This document shows positions 17,249 to 26,800 of a stretch of 64,000 bases of DNA, one piece after another. This stretch comes from Enterovirga aerilata (GTDB lineage Bacteria > Pseudomonadota > Alphaproteobacteria > Rhizobiales > Beijerinckiaceae). The notes beneath the pieces were generated by a model. It had not been told where the DNA came from and searched no databases. It saw only the letters and a program-made list of their open reading frames with translations. A program made the translations under genes and the position numbers. Each line of letters starts with the position of its first letter. Position 1 is the stretch's first letter. The stretch spans positions 310,001 to 374,000 of the forward strand of contig NZ_JABEPP010000006.1 in the NCBI RefSeq assembly GCF_013044135.1. The letters are read 5' to 3'.

Positions 17249-17887
17249 ATGTCGGAGAGCGCCGCTCCCGTCCAAGCTCCTGCAACCAGCGTCGCCGCCC
17301 TTCTCTGGCCGAGCCGGTCCGGCCGCATCGGCGCCGTACGGGCCGTGCTGCTCGCCATAGCCGGCGCCTGCCTGCTCACGATCTCGGCCAAGGTGCAGGT
17401 GCCCGGGCCCGTCCCGATGACGCTGCAGACGCTGGCCGTGCTTGGCCTCGGCGCGGCTCTCGGGCTGCGCCTCGCGGTCGCGTCCGTCGGGCTCTACCTG
17501 CTCCAGGGTGCGCTCGGGCTGCCCGTCTTCGCCAACACCCCGCCGCTCGCGCCCGGTCTCGCCTATTTCGCGGGCCCGACGGGCGGCTTCCTGGCGGGCT
17601 TCCTGCTCTCGGCCGCGATCGTGGGCGCCGCGGCCGATCGCGGGCTCATGCGCCGCCCCGGCACCTTCGCCGTGGTGCTCGCGGGTGCGAATGCGGCCCT
17701 GCTCGCCTGCGGCTGGGTCTGGCTTGCGCTTGCCGCAACGGTCGGGACCGGTTCGGGCGTCGGTTTCGGGCGCGCTTTCGCGCTGGGCGTCCAGCCCTTC
17801 CTCCTCGGCGAGGCGATCAAGGTCGCGCTGGCCGCGCTCGCCTTCCCGCTCGTCTACCGGGCGCTCGCCCACCTCGTGCGTCGCTGA
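17249..17887 (+). CDS. bioY: biotin transporter S component
   Basis: The 212-residue integral membrane protein of the BioY family is the substrate-binding unit of an ECF-type biotin importer. Visible family marks are the early ISAKVQVPGPVPMTLQTLAVL segment, LQGALGLPVFA and the FLAGFLLSAAIVGAAADRG region, with about six hydrophobic helices. No BioM or BioN gene is nearby, so it may act alone or share an ECF module, as is common in alphaproteobacteria. The start at 17249 follows GCGAGG. It converges with the next gene over 3 bp. Confidence 0.93.
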   Translation: MSESAAPVQAPATSVAALLWPSRSGRIGAVRAVLLAIAGACLLTISAKVQVPGPVPMTLQTLAVLGLGAALGLRLAVASVGLYLLQGALGLPVFANTPPLAPGLAYFAGPTGGFLAGFLLSAAIVGAAADRGLMRRPGTFAVVLAGANAALLACGWVWLALAATVGTGSGVGFGRAFALGVQPFLLGEAIKVALAALAFPLVYRALAHLVRR

Positions 17888-17890
17888 CCC

Positions 17891-18496
17891 TCATCGGCGC
17901 CTCCGCTCCGCGTGGAGCCGCACCAGCTCGTCGAGGAGGCGCTGCCGCGCCTCCGCCGAGATGTCGAAGGAGACGAGCCGCCACTTGAGGCGGCTGAACC
18001 TGAGCTGGAGCCTTCCCTCCGCGTTCCGGCCGGCTCCCGGCGGAATGCTGAAATAGACATTGCGGAAGCCGCGCCAGCGGGAGCTCCTGACGAGCTCGGC
18101 CGCGGTCCTCAGGCCATCCAGGTTCGGGTCCGGCCGCGCGGCGATCCGTACCGGCTCCGTGCGGTCCGGCCCCATGTCGTGGAGGAGCCCGAGGAGGCCC
18201 TCGGGGGTGACGATGCGTTCCAGCAGCGGATCGGCCGCGACCGCGACGCTGCCGGCGGCGAGATTCGCGTCCGACGCGCCGAGCGCCTGGGCGAGCGGCC
18301 GATACGACATGCCCGCGGCAACGACCTGGCGGGCAAGGGACGCGCGCAATGCGCGGAAGTTCACCCGGTCGGCGATGTCGCCGACGTTGCGAGCCTCGAT
18401 CGCACGCGCCAGATCGAGCAGCGCCCAGTAGGGCGACGCGACATAGAGCGTCCAGGCAAGGAGAAGCGCGAGCGCGCTTCCGATGAACCAGCGCAT
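17891..18496 (-). CDS. DUF2939 membrane-anchored protein
   Basis: The 201-residue protein begins with a single membrane helix (MRWFIGSALALLLAWTLYVA). A soluble domain follows with the SPYWALLDLARAIEARNVGDIADRVNFRALRAS-type opening typical of DUF2939 and a terminal part ending FDISAEARQRLLDELVRLH. The domain probably lies in the periplasm. Its function is unknown. The gene is transcribed alone, with its start facing the dehydrogenase gene 190 bp away. Confidence 0.83.
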   Translation of the reverse strand: MRWFIGSALALLLAWTLYVASPYWALLDLARAIEARNVGDIADRVNFRALRASLARQVVAAGMSYRPLAQALGASDANLAAGSVAVAADPLLERIVTPEGLLGLLHDMGPDRTEPVRIAARPDPNLDGLRTAAELVRSSRWRGFRNVYFSIPPGAGRNAEGRLQLRFSRLKWRLVSFDISAEARQRLLDELVRLHAERRRR

Positions 18497-18685
18497 GAGC
18501 CTCGCGAGTCTCTCGGCCTCCAGGCGGCCGCGCAGGGCGGCGGGGCCTCGTGGGCCGGGGGTGCATCCGTCTTAAACCAGCCCGGCTTCCCGTCTCAACC
18601 TCGGCCGGCTTCCCCTTGCGAAGCCTGCGCGCGCCCGGGATAGAGCGGCGGTGGAGCGGAACAGATCCGCCAGGGAGGGCGCAGG

Positions 18686-19651
18686 ATGGGGGACAGCGGC
18701 AAGACCGGACGGGCGATCTGCTTCGCGCACCCCGCCTATCGGCTCGCCGAGGCCTATCCGGCTGAGCCCGGCGACCGCGTGATCGTGGCCCGGAACGCAG
18801 AGGAGCTAAAGGCGGCCCTGGCCGAAGCCGAGGTGCTCGTCGTCTCGGGCCTTTGGCGGAACGAATACGCCGCCGAGGCGTCGAGGCTTCGCTTCATCCA
18901 GTCCGTCAGCGCCGGGACGGACCAGTTCTCGCGCGACGTTCTGAAAGGGCGGGGCATCCGGCTTGCGAGCGCGCAGGGCGCGAACGAGCGGGTCGTGGCC
19001 GAGCACGCGATGGCGCTGATCCTCGGCCTCACGCGCCATCTCGGCCTGGCCCGCGACAGCCAGCGTGAGCGGCGCTGGACGGGGATGATCTCGGACCCGC
19101 TCGCACGCCAGGACGAGCTCGGCGGCAAGACGCTCGTCATCGTCGGGCTGGGGCGGATCGGGACACGGCTCGCCAGGCTCGCCCGCGCCTTCGACCTCCA
19201 TGTGATCGGGGTGCGCCGCAGCCCGCGCACGAGGGACGACATCGCCGACGAGGTGATCCCGCCCGACCGGCTGGTCGAGATGCTCCCCCGGGCCGATCTC
19301 GTGGCGCTCACCTGCCCGCTCACGCCCGAGACGGAGCGGCTCGTCCGGGCCGAACATTTCGCGGCCATGAAGCCCTCCGCCTACCTGATCAACGTCGCCC
19401 GCGGCAGGGTCGTAGACGAGCCGGCGCTGATCGAGGCGCTTGCCGCGGGGCGGATCGCCGGGGCCGGGCTCGACTGCTTCGTCGAGGAGCCTCTGCCGCC
19501 GGATTCGCCACTCTGGGGCTTCTCGAACGTCCTGGTCACGCCGCACAGCGCCGGCGAGACGAGCCGGTACGAGGCGAACGTGATCGCGATCCTGACCGAG
19601 AATCTCGGCCGGCTCGCACGAGGCGAGGAGTTGCGGAACGCGATCGTGTGA
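18686..19651 (+). CDS. D-2-hydroxyacid dehydrogenase (glyoxylate/hydroxypyruvate reductase-like)
   Basis: The 321-residue enzyme has a complete D-2-hydroxyacid dehydrogenase set: the Rossmann loop GLGRIG (154-159), R239 in INVARGRVVDE, the acidic residue in FVEEPLP, and H287 in TPHSAG. The second beta strand ends VRRSPRTR rather than in an acidic residue, which favours NADPH. Glyoxylate or hydroxypyruvate reduction is likely but not proven. Unlike the relative at 13655, all catalytic residues are present. The GGAGGGCGCAGG sequence before the ATG supports the start. Confidence 0.9.
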   Translation: MGDSGKTGRAICFAHPAYRLAEAYPAEPGDRVIVARNAEELKAALAEAEVLVVSGLWRNEYAAEASRLRFIQSVSAGTDQFSRDVLKGRGIRLASAQGANERVVAEHAMALILGLTRHLGLARDSQRERRWTGMISDPLARQDELGGKTLVIVGLGRIGTRLARLARAFDLHVIGVRRSPRTRDDIADEVIPPDRLVEMLPRADLVALTCPLTPETERLVRAEHFAAMKPSAYLINVARGRVVDEPALIEALAAGRIAGAGLDCFVEEPLPPDSPLWGFSNVLVTPHSAGETSRYEANVIAILTENLGRLARGEELRNAIV

Positions 19652-19690
19652 GACCCGCTAACCCGGCCTTAACCATGACGGCGGCAGGTA

Positions 19691-19755
19691 GGATCGCACG
19701 ATCCCAGGATCGCCGTCTCCCGAGATCGCAGGAGAACGGGATCACAGGATCCTGT
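19691..19755. repeat. cluster of GATC-centred inverted repeats between convergent genes
   Basis: The 285-bp gap between two convergent genes contains interleaved inverted repeats: GGATCG (19691-19696), CA, CGATCC (19699-19704), CA, GGATCG (19707-19712). A perfect 12-bp palindrome ACAGGATCCTGT follows at 19744-19755. Either half of the first group can pair with the middle unit, so alternative hairpins are possible. There is no T-run. I see no convincing gene in the gap. The repeats could be a transcription-termination or protein-binding region; this is inference. Confidence 0.45.
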
Positions 19756-19936
19756 TCCAGCCGAACCCGCCAACGGAGACGGGCGCTCCGGCTCTGCGAG
19801 GGTGGAAGTCGCCGGAGGGAGGAGCGGAAGAGGGCGAGAGTGGCGGGACGCGGCCGAACGGCAGCGTCGGATCGCGGCGGACGGGCCAAGATGCTCATCC
19901 GATGCATGAGTCAATCACCGCAAGTATCTGACATGC

Positions 19937-21058
19937 CTATGGGAGGAGCTCTCTCACAGCCTGGATGATCCGGTCCTGGACCTCGTCGTCGAGATAGGGA
20001 TGCATGGGCAGCGAGATCACCTCGCCCGACACCTTATCCGACACGGGCAAGCCGTTGCCTGCGCATGGATAATGACGATAGGCAGTCTGCCTGTGAAGCG
20101 GCTTGGGATAGTAGATCGCGGTCGGGATGCCGCGCTCGCGCAGCGCCGGGCCGAGCGCGTCGCGCCTCTCCGGTGCCACCCGGATCGTGTACTGCGCCCA
20201 GGTCGAGACGATTCCGTCCTGCACGACGGGCACGACGGCGACATCGCCCAGCCCCTCGGCATAGCGGGCGGCGATGTCGTTGCGGCTGACGATCTCCTCC
20301 TCGAAGATCTTCAGCTTCTCCAGCAGCACGGCCGCCTGGATCGTATCCAGCCGCCCGTTCATGCCGATGCGGACATTGTCATATTTGTCAATACCTTGGC
20401 CGTGATTCCGGATCGACCGCAGGATCGCCGCGAGGTCGTCGTCGTCGGTGAAGATGGCTCCGCCGTCGCCGTAGCAGCCGAGCGGTTTGGCCGGAAAGAA
20501 GCTGGTGGTGGTCGCAAGTCCGAACGTGCCGAGCTTTCGCCCCTTGTAGCTGCCGCCGAAGCTCTGGGCGGTGTCGCAGAGAACCCAGAGCTTCTCGCGC
20601 TCGCAGATCGGCAGGATCGCGTCGTAGTCGATGGCGGCCCCGAAGAGATCGACCGGGATCACGCCGACGGCGTTCAGCTTCAGCTCCCGGGCGGTGCGGA
20701 TCGCGGCTTCGAGGCTCGCCGGCTCCATGTTGAAGGTGTCCTCGTGGATGTCGACGAAGACCGGCGTGGCGCCGAGCCAGGCGACGACCTCGGCCGTCGC
20801 CGCGAAGGTGAAGCTCGGGCAGAGGATCGCGTCGCCCGGCTTCACGCCCTTGGCCATCAGGACCATCGCGAGCGCGTCGGTGCCGTTGCCGCAGGTGATG
20901 ACGTGGCGCGCGCCGCAGAACGACGAGAGCGCGTCCTCCAGACGGCCGACCTCCGGTCCCATGATGTACTGGCCGTGGTTCACGACGCGCAGGATCGCCT
21001 CGTCCACGAGCGGGCCGAGCCGGCGGCGCTGGGCGCCAAGATCGATGAACGGAAGCAT
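19937..21058 (-). CDS. DegT/DnrJ/EryC1 sugar aminotransferase
   Basis: The 373-residue PLP enzyme transfers an amino group to a keto-sugar nucleotide. The PLP lysine is K191 in SFFPAKPLGCYGDGGA; DTAQSFGG carries the cofactor Asp, and CGNGTDAL and PSFTFAATAE are the usual substrate/PLP segments. It is close in pattern to WbpE-type aminotransferases that act on UDP-3-keto-GlcNAc acid. It is the last gene of the PKS operon, 35 bp after the UDP-sugar dehydrogenase. This implies that the two make an aminosugar acid together. I started at MLPFIDLGAQ rather than the longer frame. Confidence 0.93.
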   Translation of the reverse strand: MLPFIDLGAQRRRLGPLVDEAILRVVNHGQYIMGPEVGRLEDALSSFCGARHVITCGNGTDALAMVLMAKGVKPGDAILCPSFTFAATAEVVAWLGATPVFVDIHEDTFNMEPASLEAAIRTARELKLNAVGVIPVDLFGAAIDYDAILPICEREKLWVLCDTAQSFGGSYKGRKLGTFGLATTTSFFPAKPLGCYGDGGAIFTDDDDLAAILRSIRNHGQGIDKYDNVRIGMNGRLDTIQAAVLLEKLKIFEEEIVSRNDIAARYAEGLGDVAVVPVVQDGIVSTWAQYTIRVAPERRDALGPALRERGIPTAIYYPKPLHRQTAYRHYPCAGNGLPVSDKVSGEVISLPMHPYLDDEVQDRIIQAVRELLP

Positions 21059-21093
21059 GTAAGGCCTTGATCCAGAATGATGTCTCTGCGGGC

Positions 21094-22449
21094 TCACGCC
21101 TTCACGACGGCCGCGCCTGAAAGTCCGAGGCGTCCGAAGACGTTGCGCGTGTCGACGACCAGCCGGGCATGGCCCGCCACCAGCTTGTAATCGACCGCGT
21201 CATGGTCCGTCACCACGAGGACGGCGTCCTGGAACCGGACGACATCCGCCGAGAGATCGAGCGAGCGCCGGCCGGTGAGACGCGGGTGGTCGCGGGTCGG
21301 CCGGATCTCCGGGATCCAGGGATCATGGTATCCCACGATCACACCCCGGGCCTCGAGCAGCTCGATCAGCCGCAGGCCGGGGCTTTCGCGCTGGTCGTCG
21401 ACGTTCTTCTTGTAGGCCACGCCGAGGATGAGGATTCTGGCGCCGTTCAGCCCGCGCCCGCGCTGCCGATCGAGCGCCGCCGCGAGGCGCTCGACGACAT
21501 ATCCCGGCATGCTCGCATTCACCTCGCCGGCGAGCTCGATGAAGCGGGTCGAGATCTCGTGCTCGCGCGCCTTCCAGGTGAGATAGAAGGGGTCGATCGG
21601 GATGCAGTGCCCGCCGAGCCCCGGGCCGGGATAGAAGGGCATGAAGCCGAAGGGCTTCGACTTCGCGGCCTCGATCACCTCCCAGATGTCGATCCCCATC
21701 GCCGCGTAGACGACCTTGAGCTCGTTCATGAGCGCGATGTTGACCGAGCGGAAGATGTTCTCGGTAAGCTTCACGGCCTCCGCCGTCTCGGGCGAGGAGA
21801 CCGGGACGACCTGCGGCACGATCTCGCCGTAGAGGGCGGCGGCCATGGCGAGCGCCTCCGGCCCGTCCCCGCCGACCACGCGCGGGATCGCGGCGGTGCC
21901 GAACTCGGCGTTCCCGGGATCCTCCCGCTCCGGCGAATAGGCCAGGAAGAAGTCCTTCCCGGAGCGCAGTCCCGAACTCTCCAGGATCGGCCGCATCACG
22001 TCGCGGGTCGTTCCCGGATAGGTCGTGGATTCGAGCACCACGAGCTGGCCGGCCCGAAGGCGGGGCGCGATCGCCCCCGCGGTCCCCTCGATGAAGGAGA
22101 GGTCGGGCTCGCGATGCCTGCCGAGCGGCGTCGGCACGCAGACCAGGATGGCGTCGACCTCGCCCAAGCGGTCGAAATCGGCCGTCGCCGCGAACAGGCC
22201 CCGGCCCACGATCGCCGCGATCGCGGCGGGCTCGATCTGCCGGATATAGGAGCCGCCCGCATTGAGCTGGGCGACCTTGGCCGGATCGATGTCGAAGCCG
22301 AGCACCCGGAAGCCCGCCTGACAGGCCGCGCGGGCAAGCGGCAGCCCGACATAGCCGAGCCCGATGATGCCGATGCGGGCTTCCTTCGCGCGGGCACGGG
22401 CGATGAAGGCCTCGGCTGCCGGCGAGGCCGCGACGGGCTCCCCGGTCAT
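21094..22449 (-). CDS. UDP-N-acetylglucosamine 6-dehydrogenase-like nucleotide-sugar dehydrogenase
   Basis: The 451-residue enzyme oxidises a UDP-HexNAc to the uronic acid with NAD. It has the N-terminal Rossmann motif GLGYVGLPLA (30-39), the conserved Lys in AVKLTEN (K227) and the catalytic Cys in GGHCIPIDPFYL (C282). The C-terminal part has VAYKKNVDDQRESP. The pattern matches the WbpA/VipA (UDP-GlcNAc) branch better than simple UDP-glucose dehydrogenase. Its ATG shares one base with the stop of the upstream amino-ketone synthase gene (TGATG), so it is translationally coupled to the PKS operon. Confidence 0.93.
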   Translation of the reverse strand: MTGEPVAASPAAEAFIARARAKEARIGIIGLGYVGLPLARAACQAGFRVLGFDIDPAKVAQLNAGGSYIRQIEPAAIAAIVGRGLFAATADFDRLGEVDAILVCVPTPLGRHREPDLSFIEGTAGAIAPRLRAGQLVVLESTTYPGTTRDVMRPILESSGLRSGKDFFLAYSPEREDPGNAEFGTAAIPRVVGGDGPEALAMAAALYGEIVPQVVPVSSPETAEAVKLTENIFRSVNIALMNELKVVYAAMGIDIWEVIEAAKSKPFGFMPFYPGPGLGGHCIPIDPFYLTWKAREHEISTRFIELAGEVNASMPGYVVERLAAALDRQRGRGLNGARILILGVAYKKNVDDQRESPGLRLIELLEARGVIVGYHDPWIPEIRPTRDHPRLTGRRSLDLSADVVRFQDAVLVVTDHDAVDYKLVAGHARLVVDTRNVFGRLGLSGAAVVKA

Positions 22450-23819
22450 CAGCCGAAGGACTTGGCGAGGTTCTGCAGGACCTCGGTCGTGCCGGCGAGC
22501 CCGGCGATCTCTTCGGCCGTGACCCGCGCCGCCTCCTCGATCTGCTCGGGCGTATGTTCGGACGTGATGAAGAAGCGCAGCCGCGCCAGTCGCTCGGGCA
22601 CCGCCGGGTGCAGGATCGGCATCACGTTGAAGCCGCGCTCCGAGAGGCGGTTCGACAGCATCGCGGCCTTGAGCGACTCGCCCAGGATGACGGGCGCGAT
22701 GGCGGTACCGGCCGCCGTGCCGGTATCCAGGCCGTGCCGCTTGGCGGTCTCGACGAAGAGCCTGCCGTTGCGGTGCAGCCGCTCGACGCGCTCGGGCTCG
22801 CGCAGCATGATCTCGAGCGCCTTGCGGGAGGCGGCCGCCACCGGCGGGGAGAGGCCGACGGAGAACACGAAGGCTCCGACGCTGGTCTTGATGTATTCGA
22901 CCAGCGCGGCCGAGCCCGCGATGTAGCCGCCGGCCCCGGACAGGGTCTTCGACAGCGTCCCCATCCAGATGTCGACCTCGTTCGGGTCGATGCCGGTCTC
23001 CTCCCAGATGCCGAGGCCGCGCTTGCCCAGAACCCCGAGCGAATGCGCCTCGTCCATCATCAGCCAGGCGCCGAACCGCTTCTTCAGGTCGACGAGGCGG
23101 GCGAGATCCGGCCAGTCGCCGTCCATGCTGTAGAGGCCCTCGGCGACGATGAGCACGCGATGGTACTGCCGGCGCTGCGCGATCAGGAGCTTCTCCAGCG
23201 CGTCGAGGTCGTTGTGGGGGAAGGAGCGCCGCTGCGCGCCCGAGAGCTGCGCCCCGACCACGATCGAGTTGTGGATGAGCTCGTCATGGACGATGAGGTC
23301 CTTCGGGCCGACGAGCTGGCCGATGACGCCGACATTCGTCGCGTGGCCGCTGACTAGGACGACGCAGTCCTCGGCCCGGTAGACCTCAGCCAGCGCCCGC
23401 TCGAGCTCGCGGTGGATCGGACGCTCGCCGGCGACGAGCCGGCTCGCGGAGGCCGAGGTGCCGTAGCGCTCGATCGCCGCCTTGGCGGCGTCCTGCACCT
23501 CGAGATGGCCGTTCAGCCCGAGATAGTCGTAGGACGAGAAGTTCGACAGGACGCGGTTGCCGATCAGCGTCTCGGCGCCGGCCCGACGCTCGTGCACGCG
23601 GAAGAACGGGTTCTCGAGCCCGATCATGGACGCGAAGGCGCTCTGGGTCTGAAGCTCCTTGAAGCCCGGCAGGGTCGTGAAGTCGGTCGCGCCTTCCGGG
23701 GCGGCGATCGACACGGGTCCGACCCGCGGCGCCGGCGCGCTCGCCCGGCGCCGGCTCACATGGGCGAAGAGGGCCTCCCGGTCCTCCGCCGAGAGGCCGC
23801 CACCCTGGTCCTCCGTCAC
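22449..23819 (-). CDS. PKS-coupled alpha-oxoamine synthase (serine palmitoyltransferase/AONS family)
   Basis: The 456-residue PLP enzyme condenses an acyl thioester with an amino acid, releasing CO2 and giving an alpha-amino ketone. The family core is clear: SNFSSYDYLGLNGH, the YGTSASASRLVAG loop, DEAHSLGVLG (D256, H259) and the PLP lysine K291 in GTLSKTLSGAGGYIAG. An N-terminal extension of about 60 residues precedes the core, longer than in BioF or KBL. The start is GTG, sharing GTGA with the end of the PKS gene, so the two proteins are made together. The likely role is off-loading of the ACP-bound polyketide. The amino acid used cannot be told from sequence. Confidence 0.92.
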   Translation of the reverse strand: MTEDQGGGLSAEDREALFAHVSRRRASAPAPRVGPVSIAAPEGATDFTTLPGFKELQTQSAFASMIGLENPFFRVHERRAGAETLIGNRVLSNFSSYDYLGLNGHLEVQDAAKAAIERYGTSASASRLVAGERPIHRELERALAEVYRAEDCVVLVSGHATNVGVIGQLVGPKDLIVHDELIHNSIVVGAQLSGAQRRSFPHNDLDALEKLLIAQRRQYHRVLIVAEGLYSMDGDWPDLARLVDLKKRFGAWLMMDEAHSLGVLGKRGLGIWEETGIDPNEVDIWMGTLSKTLSGAGGYIAGSAALVEYIKTSVGAFVFSVGLSPPVAAASRKALEIMLREPERVERLHRNGRLFVETAKRHGLDTGTAAGTAIAPVILGESLKAAMLSNRLSERGFNVMPILHPAVPERLARLRFFITSEHTPEQIEEAARVTAEEIAGLAGTTEVLQNLAKSFG

Positions 23820-26800
23820 TGCAGCAAGCCTCTCCTAGACTGCGCGTCCGCTTGGACCACCTCCAGCACGGGGGCGACGACGCTAATGTCCACCTCCGCG
23901 CCGGCGTGGCGGTCATAGAGCGCCTGCGTGACGCGCGCCTCGTCGTCCGGCGCGCCGGAATGGACGGAGGCGATGATGGTCTCGGCAAGGCCGGGCACCG
24001 TCAGCGCCCCGACCGAACCGCTCGGCGGCGAGCTCAGCTCGAACCGGTCCTGCAGGCCGGTCGCGAGCTCGATTGCCATGAGCGAATCGAGGCCGATCTC
24101 GGACAGGCGCTTGCCGAGCGCGACATCCTGCCTGGGGACCCGCAGCACGGCCGCGATCTCCTCGACGATGACGTCGATCACCTGCTTTCGGACCTTGTCC
24201 GGGTCCTGCGAACCCACGAGCGCGCGCAGGTCGATCGACTGCCGCTCGCTCGACTCGATCGCCCCGCCCTCGCGCACCAGCGCCGCGAAGGTCGGCGAGG
24301 CAAGGGCCGGCAGGCGCCGGGCCGCCGACCAGTCCAGCGAGCCGACGGCCATCACGGCCTCGTTCACGTTCCGCGGGTCGCGGGCGAGCGCCTGCGCCAT
24401 GAGGTCGAGCGCCTCGCGGGCCGGCATCGCCTTCACGCCGACGCGCTTGGCGAGCGACTCGGCGAGCCCCTTCTGGCGCGCGAGCACGCCGACATCCGCA
24501 ATGGCGCCCCAAGCGAAGGCGGTGGCCGGCAGGCCTTCGCGGCGGCGCCGCCGCGCCACGCCTTCGAGATAGCCGTTCGCGGCCACGTAGGCCGCCTGGC
24601 CCGGGTTCCCGACGAAGGTCGTGATGGAAGAGAACAGGACGAAATAGTCGAGCTGGTCCTCGCGCGTGAGGCGGTCGAGGTGCCCGACGCCGGTCACCTT
24701 CGGGTTAAGCACGTTTGCGAACTGCTCCTCGGTCATGTTCGCGATGAGGCTGTCCTCCAGCACCATCGCGGCATGCATGACGCCCGCGAGCGGCGGCATG
24801 TCGGCCCGGATCTGCTTCAGCAGCGACCGGACGCTCTTCTCGTCGGAGACGTCGCAGGCGACGGGACGCACGTCGACGCCGCGGGCCTGGAGTTCGGCCA
24901 CGACGGCCTGCGCCTCCGGCGTCGCCGCGCCGTTCCGGCCGGTGAGCACGAGGTGCTTCACCCCGCGATCCGCCAGCCAGCGCGCGGTCTCCAGGCCGAA
25001 GCCGCCGAAGCCGCCCGTGAGGAGATGGGTGCGGGCGGGATCGAACCGGAACTCCGTCTCGAGCGGCATCCGGACCGGCTCCGCCGGCGGCCGCAGCACG
25101 ATCTTTCCGATATGTCCGGATTGCTGCATGAGCCGGAACGCGTCCACCGTCTCGCCCGCGGGATAGACCCGGTAGGGCAGGGGCTTGAAGCTCCCCGCCT
25201 CGAAAAGCTCGATGATCTCGCCGAATATCTCCGAGGCCCGGTCGCGGTCGGAGAGGAGCTGGTCCACGTCCACGCCGAAATAGGAGAGGTTGCGGCGGAA
25301 CGGGCGCAGCCCGATCCGGGTATTGGCGACGTAGTCGCGCTTGCCGAGCTCGATGAAGCGCCCGAAGGGCTTCAGCACGGCGAGGCCGCGTTCCATCGCC
25401 TCGCCCGCCAGGCTGTTCAGCACGATGCCGACGCCGTCCGGGCAGATGTCCCGGATCTCGTCGGCGAAGGCGGAGGAGCGGGAGTTGAGCACGTGCTCGA
25501 CGCCGAGCGACCGGAGAAGCTCCCGCTTCTCGCGCGAGCCGGCGGTGGCGATGATCTTCGCCCCGCGATGCTGCGCGATCTGGACGGCCGCAAGGCCGAC
25601 GCCGCCGGCCGCGCCGTGGATCAGCACCCACTCGTCCCGGCGCATGCCGGCCAGGGTCACGAGCGCGTAATAGGCCGTGAGGAAGGCCACCGGGATGGTC
25701 GCCGCCGCCTCCGTCTCGACCCCCTCCGGGATCTTGGCCACGACGTTCTGCGGCACGGCCGCGACGGTCGCGAAGGCGGAGGGGGCGAACGCGATCACCC
25801 GGTCGCCGGCCTTGAAGCGCGTCACGCCTTCGCCGACCCGGATGACCGTGCCCGCGCATTCGAGGCCGAGCGTCGGGCCGGCGAAGCCGTCCTCCAGGAT
25901 ATCGTCCGGCAGGAGCGACATGGCCCACATCACGTCGCGGAAGTTGAGGCCGGTCGCCTCGACGGCGATCTCGACCTCGCCGGGGCCCGCGGAGGGCCGC
26001 TCGATCCCGACCCAGGCGAGCCCGGCGAGGCCGCCGGCCTGGCCGCGCTCCAGCCGCGCCGCCCCGGCCTCCGGGCCGGCGCCGCTCTCCGGCAGCGCCT
26101 CGACGCGGAGCACCCGCACGCCGTCGGGCTCGACGACGAAGTCGGTCTCGGTCTGCTCTCCCGCCATCAGGCTGCGGACCGCCTCGGCGACGGCATCGGG
26201 CGAGACCTCCGAGGATGCCGAGACCCGGCGGACGGCGACGTTCGGCGTCTCGTTGGCCAGCGTGCGCGCAAAGGACTGGAGCGCGACGGTGACCGGATCG
26301 GCGAAGGCCACCCCCGGCACCGCCGAGATGGAGAGGACCCAGAGCTCCGCCTTGTCCTGAGCGGCCGCCTCGGCACAGGCCTTCAGCTCCAGGCACAGCT
26401 CCTGGACGAGATCGGCCTCCCGGCCGTTCCGCGCCGGATCGGCGACGAAGAGGACCGTATCGGTGTTCGCGGCCGGGGACGCGACCGCGGCGCCCGGCAG
26501 GCGCAGATCGACCTTGTGGCCGTCCATCGCGAGGAGCGCGTCGAGCCGCTCCGCCAGGTCGCGGCCGAAGCTCAGGCGCGTCGGCTCGATCCGGATGTTG
26601 CGCTCCGGCACGGCCGGGGCCGCATGGGCGCGCGGCGGCTCGGCAAGGAGCAGGATCGCCGTCTCGCGCCCGAGCTCGACCGCCGTGGCGGTCACCTCCG
26701 CGAATCCGCTCGCCTGGAGCGTCGAGGTCCAGCCGTCCTCGCTCTGGAGCGGGCTCACCGGGAACTCGGCCGAGAGCTCGGTGTCGAACCAGCCGGGATT

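Noticed and set aside
19669-19914. Small minus-strand frame of about 81 codons in the convergent gap
   Set aside because: No ribosome-binding site, no recognisable pattern, and it overlaps the palindromic repeats.
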